Below are positions 20,804 through 33,014 of a DNA stretch of 64,000 nt, one piece after another. Source of the stretch: Endomychus coccineus (Eukaryota > Arthropoda > Insecta > Coleoptera > Endomychidae). The stretch is from positions 166,717,111-166,781,110 of the forward strand of contig OY294069.1 of assembly GCA_958510875.1 (NCBI GenBank), written 5' to 3'. Below the pieces are notes generated by a model that saw only the letters and a list, made by a program, of their open reading frames with translations, had not been told where the DNA came from and did no database searches. A program made the translations under genes and the position numbers. The number at the start of each line of letters is the position of its first letter. Within the stretch, counting starts at the first letter, position 1.

Positions 20804-23673
20804 GTCCAAGCAATAGACAGAAATGCGTGCAGAAATTAATACCTGGAAAAAAAAATATGAGCGTATAGGAAATTGAATTTAATGGTGAGTTTCTGATTAA
20901 TGCAACTCGATCCGAAATGGCGAACATAACCTAAAAAATTCCCAAAGTTGCAAAAAGTGGTTTTTCTCAATTAATTAAAAAACTGTAGCTCGGATCAGAA
21001 AAAGTTGGATTAGAAAGTTGTAGGTATTGAATAGATCTATCGATACGTTTCATAATAATTATAAATATCATTCATCTTTTTCGAGTTATATTGAAAAAAC
21101 CGTTAAAAATTGGGGTATCGAGAAGTCGTTAACTATTACGTTTTCATATGTATTGTTTCCTGTACATATAGCCCATGGCGAGCTGAGAAAGCAGTTTTTT
21201 TCTTAATTTGAAATATTAATTTTTTTCAAAATATATCGATTTTTCTAAAAAAAGAGCTTCTCATAAATTGGCTAGATCTTCTCAGGGAATGGTCCTGGAG
21301 TAACAATTTTGGGCTTATTTTCTTACTAAAGAATTGTGCTATAATTTTATTGAAGAAACGTAGCGATTTTTCCAATTTTTAGGGTGAAAAAAAGACTTTT
21401 AAAAAATGTCATCTTTTTTTAACGTGTTTTTTCAGATTAGTTTTACAATTTTAATTTTAGAGAAATGTCTTTGACGGAAATCGATTTCTAACATTTTTTT
21501 ACGTATTGGCAAGAAAAATTTTTTCACCTACGATCTTCTGGACCAGCGATAATTTTTTTATTTCAATAAAATCGCAGACGCAATACACATTATACAGAAG
21601 TGTGTTTTATTAAGGTTGATGTTAAATACCTACATTTTCAATGAAAATATTTGGATATGTTTCATTGATTCATAGTATTAGAAATTGAGTAACAAAGCTA
21701 AGCGTGCGCGGCTGCCGGAGCGTGAGGCGGAGTGGGGGAAGCATTGCGCGCTCGCACTGAAAACTGATTCAGTGCGTTCAAAGCAAACACGAATATCGTA
21801 TTTATTTTCGCCTTAGAAGCAAAATAGACCTATTATTTATTTTCGAATAGTTATTTTTGTATTAAGTGCGTAAAATGAGTTTTTTTGATGGCACATGAGA
21901 GTGTTAATTTTTGACCGAGACCGCAAGTCGAGGTCAAAAATTCTCTCGAATGTGCCATGAAAACATGAATTTTATACACGAAATACAAACAACATTTTTT
22001 GTACAACTGTGAATGTGAATTTACATAGTCTGAAATACCTATATTAAAAATAAATACTTCCAATATAATTTCACAGCATCCAGTGATCTTTTTGTGTCGT
22101 TACTATAGGAACGGTTTGTTGGCACGCCGCGTGTTTGACTGTGTTTGCTCGTAGTTGCTTGAATTTCAACATGTTGGGAGTAATTGTTCAAACTTTACTA
22201 TCAATTATTATTCCAATAAATGAAATTGTTTTATGATAAATAATCAATTAATAATTGACTCTGATATAAATTAATCCTTCATAAAGTAATATTTCATGTT
22301 TATTTTGTGAATTATTTTGGCAGTGAAAAAAAGTAAATATTTACGCATCAATAGAGATGTAGAAATGTCAAGTTTTTTTGACAGTTGCACAAAAACTGTA
22401 TTTTCCGTGTAATACGTCATAGCAGCAGCATATTCCACAAGTGAACGATAGTGTACAATAATACAAGTTCTGTTAAAAGAGAAAAAAACTTGAGGTATTA
22501 AGTGGAGAATACTGTTTTGATAATAAATCGTAATTTGAATGACAAAAAGTAAAACAAATTAGAAATGTAAAAAATGAATATTTCCGAGTCTATTTTGATT
22601 CTAAGGCAGAAATAAATACGGTATTCGGGTTTATCTCATCGAGCTACCCCAGATTAAGTACAATACGATTTTTGTACGCTATCCACGAGCCGAAATATTG
22701 AAGATTTTGCAACCACACGCCACTTAGAACGCACTAAATCAGTTTTCAGTGCGAGCGCGCAATGCTTCCCCCACTCCGCCTCATGCTCCGGCAGCCGCGC
22801 ACGCTTAGCTTTGTTACTCAATTTCTAATACTATGAATCAATGAAACATATCCAAATATTTTTTTATTGAAAATGTAGGTATTCAACATCAACCTCCATA
22901 AAACACACTTCTGTATAATGTGTATTGCGTCTTACAGATTTTTTTGAAATAAAAAAATTATCGCTGGTCCAGAAGATCGTAGGTGAAAAATTTTTTTTTG
23001 CCAATACGTAAAAAAATGTTAGAAATCGATTTCCGTCAAAGACATTTCTCCAAAATTAAAATTGTAAAACTAATCTGAAAAAAACACGTTAAAAAAAATT
23101 GATATTTTTTAAAAGTCTGTTTTTCAGCCTAAAAATTGAAAAAATCGCTACGTTTCTTCAATAAAATCAATTGTTACTCCAGGACCATTCCCTGAGAAGT
23201 TCTAGCCAATTTATGAGAGGCTCTTTTTTTAGAAAAATCGATACATTTTGAAAAAAAATCAATATTTCAAATTAAGAAAAAAATTGTTCTCTTAGCTTGC
23301 CATGGGCTATATGTACAGGAAACAATACATATGAAAACGTAATAGTTAACGACTTCTCGATACCCCGATTTTTAACGGTTTATTCGATATAACTCGAGAT
23401 AGATGAATGATATTTATATTATTATGAAACGAATCGATAGATCTATTCAATACCTACAACTTTCTTATATAACTTTTTCCGATCCGAGCTATAGTTTCTT
23501 AATTAATTGAGAAAAACCACTTTTTACAACTTTGGGAATTTTTGAGGTTATGTTCGCCATTTCAGATCGATTTGCATTAATCAGAAACTCACCTTTAAAT
23601 TCAATTTCCTATACGCTCATATTTTTTTTTCCAGGTATTAATTTCTGCACGCATTTCTGTCTATTGCTTGGAC
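20804..23673. mobile_element. 2.87-kb near-perfect palindrome with ~1-kb arms, TA-flanked
   Basis: The left arm 20,804-21,831 is repeated inverted at 22,590-23,673. The termini are GTCCAAGCAATAGACAG and its complement, and TA flanks both (20,802-20,803; 23,674-23,675). The right arm carries about 90 bp extra near 22,636-22,726. Each arm holds a GC-rich stretch next to the spacer (GCGGCTGCCGGAGCG near 21,711; complement near 22,785). The 758-bp spacer encodes nothing I recognise; its 70-codon minus-strand frame (22,063-21,851) has no family match. The best reading is a non-autonomous DNA transposon with very long TIRs. The superfamily is unknown. Confidence 0.88.
21890..21962. repeat. hairpin inside the palindrome spacer
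   Basis: TGGCACATGAGAGTGTTAAT and TTTTTGACC pair across a 15-nt loop with GGTCAAAAA and TTCTCTCGAATGTGCCA. The outer 8 bp (TGGCACAT/ATGTGCCA) and the inner block are perfect; the middle is imperfect. It lies off the axis of the large palindrome. Confidence 0.7.
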
Positions 23674-23675
23674 TA

Positions 23676-25039
23676 ATCGTCCAGTATGCGTCCAGGAACG
23701 ATTTGCAAAGAAAATATAATTGATTGGTTCAGTTTTTCCGAACGTTTTTGCTAAATTGACTCGACTACTGGTCACTTCAGTATTTCGAAACTGTGAGCGG
23801 CATCTCTTAGATTGTGTAAGAACTTATAAAATATCCTTCGTAGTTGGAATAGCGGGAACTTCAACAATGACTTTTTACGGACAATAAATAATAGATAATT
23901 TACGATTATTATTCATATTTCGTCCTATGTAATAACATGTAAGTATACTAGATTTCGAGATGTCGAGTTTCTCATATGCTCTTGATGACTCGTTTCAATC
24001 ATTCGAGCTGTTTTCTTGATGACCTTTGTTGCCGTTTCAGTTTCGATGCTAGCATGTTCTTCATACTCCATTTGTTTGTTGAGAAAGATAAGAGCATATT
24101 TCGTTTATCATAACGGAGTAAGTAAATAAAAGAAGAAATAAAGAAACGAATACATCGCCCTGAACAAATAACTTGAAACATACCTTCATCGGAATATACA
24201 AATCGAAATGTTCAGTTTAGAACACATATTCAATTTAAATCGATAGTCATCGAGTTTGGGTATGATTATAAAACGACAAGAAGAAATGCCGCATTGGGAA
24301 CCAACATATGATTTAAGAATACGAAGTTTTACGTTGACATCCCTCGATGCTCGACACATTATGAATTGTACACAAGCTTCCAGAATATTTGAAATCACCG
24401 ATCCTCATTTTGGTGCAGGCGCAGGACGAGTGTGTTAAGAATTTGCAGTTCATGAATATCAAATCCTGTGACACATTCCATCATGAGAATGTGAACAGAG
24501 ACTTGGGGAATATTAAGCTATGGCAACTGTGATTCATACTGAATCTGAATCTGAATATAATCTTTCTTGTTAGAGTACTGGGGCAATTGCGTATAGCAAT
24601 AACAATGCAGTGGTATTTCTTATTAAATCCCACAACACAAATTTATAAACACAGTTAGTTTACACTGAGATATATAGGAATGTATCAGTATGATGATGAG
24701 AGATTGTTGTATCGGCATCTTTTCGGTTATATTTGGAACCTTCAGAAAACGTTTAATTGGTTAATAATTACTGTATACTCCCCCGCCAGATTTTGAATTA
24801 GAAGGAACTTATTCATCAAGTAGGACTATGAAAATAAGTTGTGGATAACGCTGCTACAAGGTGATAGCCATTTTGGCATGTTAGGTCACGTCAGAACTCT
24901 GTGTTAATTCACATATTCATATCATATGGATTTTCCCTAATGAAATTGGTTGTAAACCATAAAAAGAATTGAAGACTAGTATAATTCACTAGTACCTCTT
25001 CAGCTTCATATCGAAACAGTGGCCGCTGGTACGGCGTAT
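23676..25039. other. unassigned intronic sequence
   Basis: No gene recognised. A CTGAAT triplet repeat sits at about 24,538. The short frames at 23,999-24,438 lack family resemblance. Confidence 0.4.
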
Positions 25040-26030
25040 CGGCTGACTAGTCTGGGCTAGTGGGTTGGTCTGTGGTCTGTGCCTCACGGTCATGTCGAAA
25101 TTTGGGATTGGGCAGCAAGAACTACCCGATCTTCTGACTGACGCAGGGTGCGATAGAGCCTGTTGTCAGGTTTCAAACAGCAGACGTCCTCATAACACAA
25201 AGGATAGACTGAGAGAACGAGAACTCTGGGCTGTTCCCGCCAAGGGGACTCGTGTGGTTCACGGACATGTCTAAGATTGGGGGAGCCGGAGTCTACTTGT
25301 GTACACCCAGAAGGGAGATTTCAGTTCAACTAGGTGCCCACACAACCGTTTTTCAGGCGAAAGTCTCTGCAATATAGATCTGTGTCCTGGAAAACCTTAG
25401 ATTGTACTACCGAGGCTTGCGGATTTACATCTGAGCTGACAGTCGATTGACCCTGGGCAAACTTCGCGCTCACAGTGTGACTTCCAGGCTTGCCTTAGAG
25501 TGCAGATAAACTCTGGCTGAATTAGCCAGATGGAGCAAACTTCAGCTAGTGGAGGCGAGAAGGGAAACGAAGTGGCCGATTCTGCGATCGGAATTTCATC
25601 GACCACCGGACTCCTCGCCATCAAGGAGCTACTAGATAGACAGTGGCTATCGGTCTAGTGTGGTGCCCCCGGCTTGAGGCAAGCGAAGCTCCACATTAGG
25701 GAGTTCTGACCTAAACTCTCTAAGACTCTACTCTCTATGAGCAGTAGAGACCTAAAACTGGTGATAGAGCTCCTCACAGGACACTGTCATCTGAATAAAC
25801 ATCTACACACAATGGGCATTGTTGAAGACTCAGCTTGTAGTAGATGTGGGGAGGCGGACAAAACTGCCTCCCACATCCTAGCAGAATGTCCAGCACTGGC
25901 TTACCCTGAACTTCAACATTTTGGCCGCACACATATGCTGCTTGAAGTCATAAGTGATATCACTATATGCAAAATCTTAGTCTTCGGCACTGCTGGACTT
26001 ATTCTTATATCAAGGGGTGCACAATGAACA
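25040..26030 (+). mobile_element. LINE ORF2 RNase H and zinc-knuckle tail (family C)
   Basis: With frame shifts, the plus strand reads RLRERELWAVPAKGTRV, then WFTDMSKIGGAGVY (RNase H strand 1; normally TDGS), LGAHTTVFQAKVSAI, KGNEVADSAI and RQAKLHI. The tail frame 25,737-26,027 gives LKLVIELLTGHCHLNKHLHT, MGIVEDSACSRCGEADKTAS and HILAECPAL, a Cys-rich knuckle common to R1/I-group LINEs with RNase H. The broken frames mark it as dead. GC content is higher than in the flanks. Confidence 0.85.
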
Positions 26031-26299
26031 CAATCAAGCGGTCTAAGTACTCCGGACTGGTCTGCTCTCGTTTTGGCTGATAGACTGATAACTCACATTA
26101 GTAAGAGGAGTATATAATAACAAATTCGAACGATTTCTCTAATTATTTTGAATTATTCAGGATAGTGAAGATTCAAAATTCATTCAGTTTCAATTCAGAT
26201 GGAAAATACGATGCATTTGAGCGAGGAGATAGCGTGTTAAATTTCCTTGACTTTTGATTATCGGCCATAAAATATTAGTCATAGAACTTGAACATTATT

Positions 26300-26755
26300 G
26301 TATACATTGTATAGCATTGAATTGTATCAAATCATACATCAAGCAGTAATAACGGAAGAGGTAAACACCAGTCAAAACATCGGCAATGTATGTATCCATG
26401 GAGTTCTCCAAGGTTCCAATCTTGTTTCTCTTTTGTTTACTGTCTTCATTATTGACTTTTCGAATATCAAAATAACCAATTATGCCGATCAGAGCTCTGT
26501 TTAATGGTGAGAGCAGGAAATTACCTAGAAGTTAGGGAATTCCATAACTTCTTCTGCAACAGATTCGTTTCGTTGCAATAGCAACTTGTCCTAAGTCTAG
26601 GAAAGAGAAAACAATTATATTTGAAGTTAATCAACGTTCTGAAATTTTACAGAAGATGAATCTCAATGGAAATATCATATCTTGCTCCACATCTTTGAAA
26701 TGCTTAGGAATAACACTGGATGAAAACTTGAAACAGGAGACAGGTTGACGCAATT
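26300..26755 (+). mobile_element. LINE reverse transcriptase fragment
   Basis: The frame 26,298-26,504 contains GVLQGSNLVSLLFTVFI and YADQSSV, corresponding to RT motifs GVPQGS-LGPLLF-I-I and YADD. After breaks, KCLGITLDENLKQ follows near 26,700 (the LGI-LD motif). The catalytic second Asp is Gln. It appears to stop where a different LINE begins at about 26,830. Confidence 0.75.
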
Positions 26756-26829
26756 GATGGGAATCTGGCAACGATTTTGGAATGGGAATGTGATAATCTA
26801 TTAGAGTTTGATGCAACCAAAAGTCAATC

Positions 26830-27365
26830 TTACATCTTCTTCAGGAATAATACGATGATGTCAGGTACACATATTCTTATGAAGTTTTCCATATCCGTGC
26901 TCGGGATCACCGCAAACAGCACTCTCTCATAGGATGATCATGTGAGGTCCATTGTGGAATCTTGGTTTTCTATTCCATGCCAACAGCTACTTTACATCAC
27001 AACAGCTTCTCATAATCTACAAAGCACCGATTCGACCTGTCCTGGAGTACTGTTCACATGATTGATTGCTGAAACTCTTGGATTCTATCCAGAGATAGGA
27101 AGGTAGGCGATCTTTTCCTTTTCTACAGATATTTCCATGGCTGGTGTTTATCAGAAATCTCATCTGTTATTCCACCACGAGAGATTCTAGGTAGGTAGAC
27201 CTGCCGAACTTCTTTCTACAGAATTCATTTTCCTATCGAATGGCGAAGATATGGAACTCTGTCTAGTGAGGTGTATTAGGCCTATAACGAGCAAACCTTT
27301 AAGGAGAATTCGAATACCTGTCTCCTCTCCCAGTATTCCACCGCTGGCTCACACAATTTTCTTCG
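26830..27365 (+). mobile_element. LINE 3' end (jockey-superfamily, family B)
   Basis: The plus strand reads ISVLGITANSTLS-DDHV, then in shifted frames QLLIIYKAPIRPVLEYCSH, LLKLLDSIQR, FLFYRYFHGWCLSEISSVIP and TFKENSNTCL. It is the best preserved family B 3' end here, although several frameshifts remain. Confidence 0.8.
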
Positions 27366-29427
27366 AACATAATAGGTTTTCCTTCAGTGTAGTTGAAGTA
27401 TAGAAAAGAAATGAATCTGGGAGGTCAGAACAACTTCATAGAAAAGCAAAGCTAATGCTCTAAAAATTCTGCATAAGATCATCCTTGTTATAAGGGTTTG
27501 GAGTAGGTTGTGTCTTGACATAGAAAATGGAAAGAGAAAGACTTACGGTCGAAAAGAGCATTATTAAGAGTAATATTTAAGGGGAGGAAAACAGAATGGG
27601 AATTGATGGAGAATCATACAGTTCATACCAAGAGAATAACATATAGTAGATACGATAAAAACAAGGAGATTCAATGACTGGGTCATTTGCAATCTACTAT
27701 GAGTCATCAACGCTCACAATCCATTGAGAGTAATTAGATACAGTGGTGGTGTGAGATTTGAGGATGCAAAACCTACGGCGGTCTCAAGCCGCTTAACAAT
27801 GACACCGGAATTAGTGTGGGGACTAGAAAATCCAGGCAAATTTCAGTGCGTCGCAAGGAGTGAGTGCTTTTTTACTTTGAGAATGGGAAAAGGGGGCTGT
27901 GTAGGGTGGACCGCGTACGTGTTCCGCATCGCAACACCGAACACAGCGGCAAAACTAAATAACGCAAACGTTGGGAATGCATACACCTACGAGAGAGACT
28001 GATGGGGTAGCGTAAATCACTATCGGCTATTCGGAATCGTTATTGCTTATCAAACGGAAACTTTGGTTTCGATTTACTTCCGAAACGTGTAATATCAAAG
28101 TGGAAATGTTGTTGTATCGAATGAGGAATCAAAGACTTGTAAATGTGGCTACACCACACAGTTTGTCTTGTGACAACATTCTCCTGAAATCGTTCAACCA
28201 ACAGTTTTTGGCGTGTGGGTTTCAAGTGTTTTATCCGTTTATCTCGAAATCCATGATTTCAATAACAATCAGTTATGGAGGAATTAGAAATGATCCGGAT
28301 TTAATCTGATCTACAATCGCTTAATGTGGAATTTTTCTCCAAGAACCCTTTATTCGAGGAAATGGAGCCCAAAAAAGGCTAAAGTTAAAAATAAAGTAGC
28401 GGCTGAACCGATTTTATTTTTTGTTTACATGCATTTTACCATTTCTGCAGAGGAAAATGCATCTTTTTGAATGCAGGAGCCATTTTAGGAAACACTACAA
28501 TAACTTACTTGATACAACTGATTTCTTCTAGTTTGCATCAGATTCCCTGTATTTTGGCGAAGGTGCCGGAGCGAGCATGCCCTGAATATTACTTGACGGA
28601 TTTTCATGAACAACACTAACAGTGCATAACCCAGATAATATCTGGTAGACAGAATTCACGCTTGATGTGACATTTTGTGTTATTTACTGTAGAAACATAT
28701 AATTTATTTGAAACCATGATACATACTAGCTCTGTGAACATACATAATTAAGAGGCATACTACGATAAAAACGTCAACAGATTTATTTATTACACAACTA
28801 CAAATAAGTGAGGGATAGAGAAAATTTTGTTGACATCCGTTTGGTCACGCTACACCTCAGAGAGTTGTCTATTCCATCATTATTATATAAATGGCTACCT
28901 CATAGGATACACGAGAAAGTAAACAAAAGGATAGGTAGTGAGAAAATAAGTTTATGGTATCAATTTGTTCAGAACGCTGGAAAACGAAGGGCATATTTTC
29001 ATAGTTCTTGATCCGGGGTTCAACTCATTTATGAAACAAAGCTATATTCAATAGCTTATTCTCATGTCATTTGTAATCCAACTGTAGACTGGTATCTTAT
29101 GGCAGGACCTCTGAGGCATCACCCTTTCAAAAGGAACAGCATGCTTGTCAGATGAGCAGATCTGTCGATACTGCTCTCCACTTGGATTAACAGAGCAACA
29201 GCAGAAACGGAATGGAGTCTGCATTTGTGCCTTCTTGGCACCTTTAAGGCCTATATGAGCTCTATTGAACAAGCGGCGGAGAGACATGATAAAAGGGTGG
29301 ATTATGAACGCCCTTGGAACACCTTTCCCCTATGTAGCAATATTATACTCCGAAAGGGTCAGTATCAGGAGGATGTCGACAAGGAGGAAGGTTTTTTTCT
29401 CACAATCAAAATGAATAACTACCGGTT
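27366..29427. other. unassigned sequence with a GC-elevated patch at 27,740-28,010
   Basis: A 92-codon open frame (27,724-28,002) covers a CpG-bearing patch whose composition differs from its AT-rich surroundings (CCGCGTACGTGTTCCGCATC). I do not recognise its protein. The patch may be a transposon end or an exon-like relic. Nothing else in the stretch is identifiable. Confidence 0.3.
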
Positions 29428-29650
29428 CGAAGAATATCCTGCGAGCCAGCTGGGGAAACGTTGTGGAAGGCATTGACATTTTTTTGAATGTTCGGAGGTT
29501 ATAGGCATAAGGAAAGAACTCACTAGCCAACGAGTTACACAACACGCAATTCGATAGAGGAAGTCCGATAGGAAGGGGTGACTAGCTTGACCTCGTCTAT
29601 TGCGCCTACTTTGAATCTCGTGGTGAAGTAAGAGACGAGATTGCTGATGA
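29428..29650 (-). mobile_element. LINE 3' end (family B)
   Basis: The minus strand ends with MLCNSLASEFFPYAYNLRTF, then KKMSMPS, equivalent to MWNSLPSEVFP-AYNLQTFK in intact relatives. Upstream is a Ser/His/Pro-rich stretch in another frame. 5'-truncated remnant. Confidence 0.7.
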
Positions 29651-31135
29651 ACACCAACTATGGGAGTATCTATGGGGAAGAGACAGATCGCTTACCTTCC
29701 TACGATCAACGACGAATGAATTTTGATATTGCAACTTCATTGCCATTGTACAATCTGCTGAATAGTTCAGGTGCACAAAAAACTAAACCGATAGCTGATT
29801 TTATTACCTGGAGATCGATTCATATTCACCAATCCTTGAATATTGATGATCATCTTCACTGTAAGTGGATACCTTAAGTCTGAATGTTCTCGCATAATGT
29901 TCTGTTTCAATTTCAAGCGAACCCGCAGTATTGAACGTTGAATTGTCATATATTCCCATTCACTTATTTCCTATAGAGAACATGATTTGTGTTTGCAGTC
30001 TATTTCCTGCTGGGGGTGTCGTCTAAACTCATTCGTCCGTATCTTCCAGTAATTTCTCTGATCTCACAATCGCGTTCCATACAATCGAACTGACTGTTTC
30101 GCCTGGGGTAAGGTCTGATAGAAATATCTGCAGTGAGGATGGACTCATTTGCCACGTCCCTATTTGAAATCATTCACATTATCGGTTCGCTTACTTACTA
30201 TACGATGAATTATATTCAAAACGTGATACGCTACACTGCACTTTACATTCCGCCTAATATATCGAGGATAGTGATTCTATGGAGGGTCATGTTTTTATTA
30301 AAGTTATCAGGATAATGAAATTCACAAAAAAAAGTGGTTACACTACAAGATTTGCCGCAAATAATTTATCGACAATAAGCGATTCGGGATCTACTTCGTT
30401 TGAGAGTACGGACAAAAATTAACAATAAATTGAATGAGTCATAGGTTTTTTCGAAAGATTGGGAAGGGATGAGTGAATATGACTTTGGACCATATAAAAG
30501 AAAAGGTTACTATCTAAAATAAACTCAACTCGAAATTTGAAAAGGATTCATTATCGTGGAGGAAGATGAAATAACTCTTAAAACTGGTCAGAAGATATAT
30601 TTCATTGAGAGCAAAAGGAATAAAATTGTGAAGATTTTTCCTGACATGCAGGCAGTTAATTCATTGTTCAGCCTGTTGGTAAAAATATAGTAGGTCAGCT
30701 TTAAATAAGGACCCGTAACAAAAACTGGAACAAAATATTCAAAAATTGAAAAATACATTTGTTTACTTATAATGGTTAATTGAAACTACTATGACTCGGT
30801 ACGGTCAAGAGAGTTTTGCCTCTCAATGTCTTCATTCAGAAACGGAGGAATCTACCATTTTAAATTCGACGCAAGAGCATATAACATATCAGTGCATTTG
30901 AGGGAAAGTTTCGATGATATTGGAAAAGAGGCTAGTGTAATAAGGGTTTAGTACAGGTTATTTCCAAAATTTAAGAACAAAATCATTCTTAGAAAATTAA
31001 AATTGCATGTGAAACTAAAATATCTAAAAGTGAAGAACATCTAGGAGTTGTCAGATATTGCCAAATGTTTCCTGTATAGTAGCAATAACAAATGTTAGTG
31101 TGAGAAATTGTAAATGAAATTTTACTGAAAAGAAA
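29651..31135. other. unassigned AT-rich sequence
   Basis: No identifiable gene. Weak open stretches upstream of 31,140 may be the eroded 5' part of the adjacent hAT element, but no motif supports this. Confidence 0.35.
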
Positions 31136-31139
31136 GGAT

Positions 31140-31610
31140 CATTCTAGTATCAAAGTTTTCTTTGTGACTTGTGATACGCTAATTGGGCAATTGGAAAAAA
31201 GATCCACATATCGAAATATTTATGGTAAATTCCTTTGCTTTTTGGAAGTTTCTCCCTCTTTAGATTCTCCTGGCGCTATTGATTTGAAGGATCTGAAAGA
31301 AACTTACAAAACTGATATATCAGTCGAAGATCTAAATCACGAGTTGAAGCGCATTTTCTTATGAAATCAATGGGGAATACATCTATGAAAGAAATGCTGA
31401 ACATCATAGAAGAGAATAAAATGTACGGAACCATTCCGAATATTGAAATACTTCTCAAAATGTTTTTGACTCTACCTATCAGTAATGCCGGCGGTGGAAG
31501 AAGCTTTTTAGTACTAAGAATAAGCGAAGAACTATTTGCGTGACAGTCAAAGTTAACAGCACTGTCACATCTGTACATTGGAAGAAGAAGTGCAAAAATT
31601 AAACTGCGAT
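31140..31610 (+). pseudogene. hAT transposase C-terminal region (ZMYM1-like)
   Basis: Two adjoining frames read TLIGQLEKRSTYRNIYGKF, then FLEVS, LKETYKTDISVEDLNHELK, IPNIEILLKMFLTLPISNAG and GGRSFLVLRISE. After a stop, SKLTALSHLYI. The LTLP(V/I)S-A-GERSF block is the hAT dimerisation motif at the C-terminus; here GERSF reads GGRSF. The enzymes insert at 8-bp targets. The zinc finger and most of the catalytic domain are absent or unreadable. Confidence 0.75.
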
Positions 31611-31869
31611 AAAAGTATAGGAAAGATTAATTCAGAATTTTAGAAGTATGTGTACCTATTTTATTGTTGTTGCATATAATATATTATCAACCTGTGTTTT
31701 TGAATTCAAATTGGTGTTATACTGAAAACATTCCACAATTGCATGAGGATGCGGCAAATTCATTGTACAAAGCCACGCCCTCATGTTTTCGAGACAAGAA
31801 GGCTCGCTTCGCTCGAAGTGACTTCATATTTTCATTTTATGGCCGGCTAAAACTTGTGGCCTAGGGCCC

Positions 31870-31965
31870 GGAAGGTTTATAAAAGGTAGAGTTCAACCTA
31901 CAGACCACACAGTTGGAAACTGAGCTGAGTCGATTCCTAAAACAGAAAGCCTACTACACGCTAAG
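31870..31965 (+). promoter_or_regulatory. TATA-box promoter-like segment with downstream splice-donor-like site
   Basis: GGTTTATAAAAGGTAGAG (about 31,874) is a strong TATA match. About 85 bp downstream CTAAGTGAGT (31,958-31,967) resembles a 5' splice site. A GC-rich run (GGCCTAGGGCCCGG) lies just upstream. It could be a promoter in the 3' flank of the hAT element or chance. No downstream ORF supports it. Confidence 0.3.
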
Positions 31966-32282
31966 TGAGTATTCGGATGAGAAATTTACTATTGACGATT
32001 TTTATTAACATTCACCAGTTGACTGCAAATCATGTCATGTTGTATATGTAACTTGGTATTTGAGACCTACTTATGATTTTTAATGTTTTTTAAATTTTTT
32101 TTAAGTGAATTATTCTCTTTCCAATGAGATATTATCTATATCGTATTATCATATTGTATTATTGTATTGACGTATTCTATACCCACATAGGGTAAAACTA
32201 TCGAACGAATGAATCATATCTATCTATCTACATCTATCAATAAATTAGAAAAATTCACCCTTATCCACAAAAAAAATATTTA

Positions 32283-32640
32283 AGTACTGAAAACGAGCTA
32301 CCAAGTAGCCTTCATCAGAGTAAACTAAATTAGAATTCAAAATATACCTGCTTGAATATAGTTTAGGGTTAATAATACAAATGAGAGGTTACTACCCTAA
32401 GCTGGAGGTGAATCTGAATTGAATAAATTGCTTTTTCGTTTATACATTTTCATACTTTCTAAATTAGCTGAATATCTGTTCATCCGTCTTTCGATAGTGA
32501 TAAACTTCTAAATTTATTTTAATACTTTCATTCTGGATGTGCGCAATCTTAAAATTATCATTAGAATTACTAATTACCCTATTTAAGTGTTCTGCAATAG
32601 CTTAATCATCTGCGATTCGTTCTTTGCAGGTCCTCTATGT
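32283..32640 (-). mobile_element. Penelope-like family B 3' part (GIY-YIG C-terminal region and terminus)
   Basis: The minus strand from about 32,632 reads CKERIADD, stop, AIAEHLNRVISNSNDNFKIA, HIQNESIKINLEV, the segment that follows the GIY-YIG fold in PLE endonucleases. It then runs into the terminal sequence near 32,283-32,377 containing CTGATGA and a GGCTAC/GTAGC hairpin. The 3' end is at about 32,283. Confidence 0.65.
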
Positions 32641-32689
32641 CTAACCAATGTATATATTAGGACAAGACTCAAGTGTCAGCTTGTAAGCT

Positions 32690-32860
32690 CTACAGTTGTC
32701 TACGTAGGATACTTTATCTTTTGTTTTGTTTTTATATTCATCAAAAGTAATAGGAATAAATCATCCGATGGAGACGAATTTGGAGTTTACAAAGTAACAT
32801 TTGGGTCTTGCTCTATGATATACATTGGTCGGAGACGAAGGACCTTGAAAACTATAACTT
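32690..32860 (+). mobile_element. Penelope-like family B GIY-YIG core, inverted relative to its own 3' part
   Basis: The plus strand reads SSDGDEFGVYKVTFGSCSMI then YIGRRRRTLKT, the GVYK-C-SC...YIG-T-RTLKTR signature of a GIY-YIG endonuclease. In an intact element the next residues would be those now found on the opposite strand just below 32,635. The two pieces meet head to head. Confidence 0.7.
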
Positions 32861-33014
32861 TAATGACCTATAGTCACGTTTATTTATTAAATTAATGAGA
32901 ATCAAACTATCAGTACTTATTTCATTTAAAATTAGGATGGATTTTCATCCCGTATCGACTGATTCTATTCAATGTTTGATTGTTTTGTGACTAAACTTTG
33001 GAAGGAACGATATA

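Noticed and set aside
24538..24560. CTGAAT repeat as a microsatellite of interest
   Set aside because: Only three to four units; expected by chance in a sequence this size.
27724..28002. 92-codon open frame in a GC-elevated patch
   Set aside because: No domain, no splice context and no homologue I recognise. Openness can be explained by the base composition.
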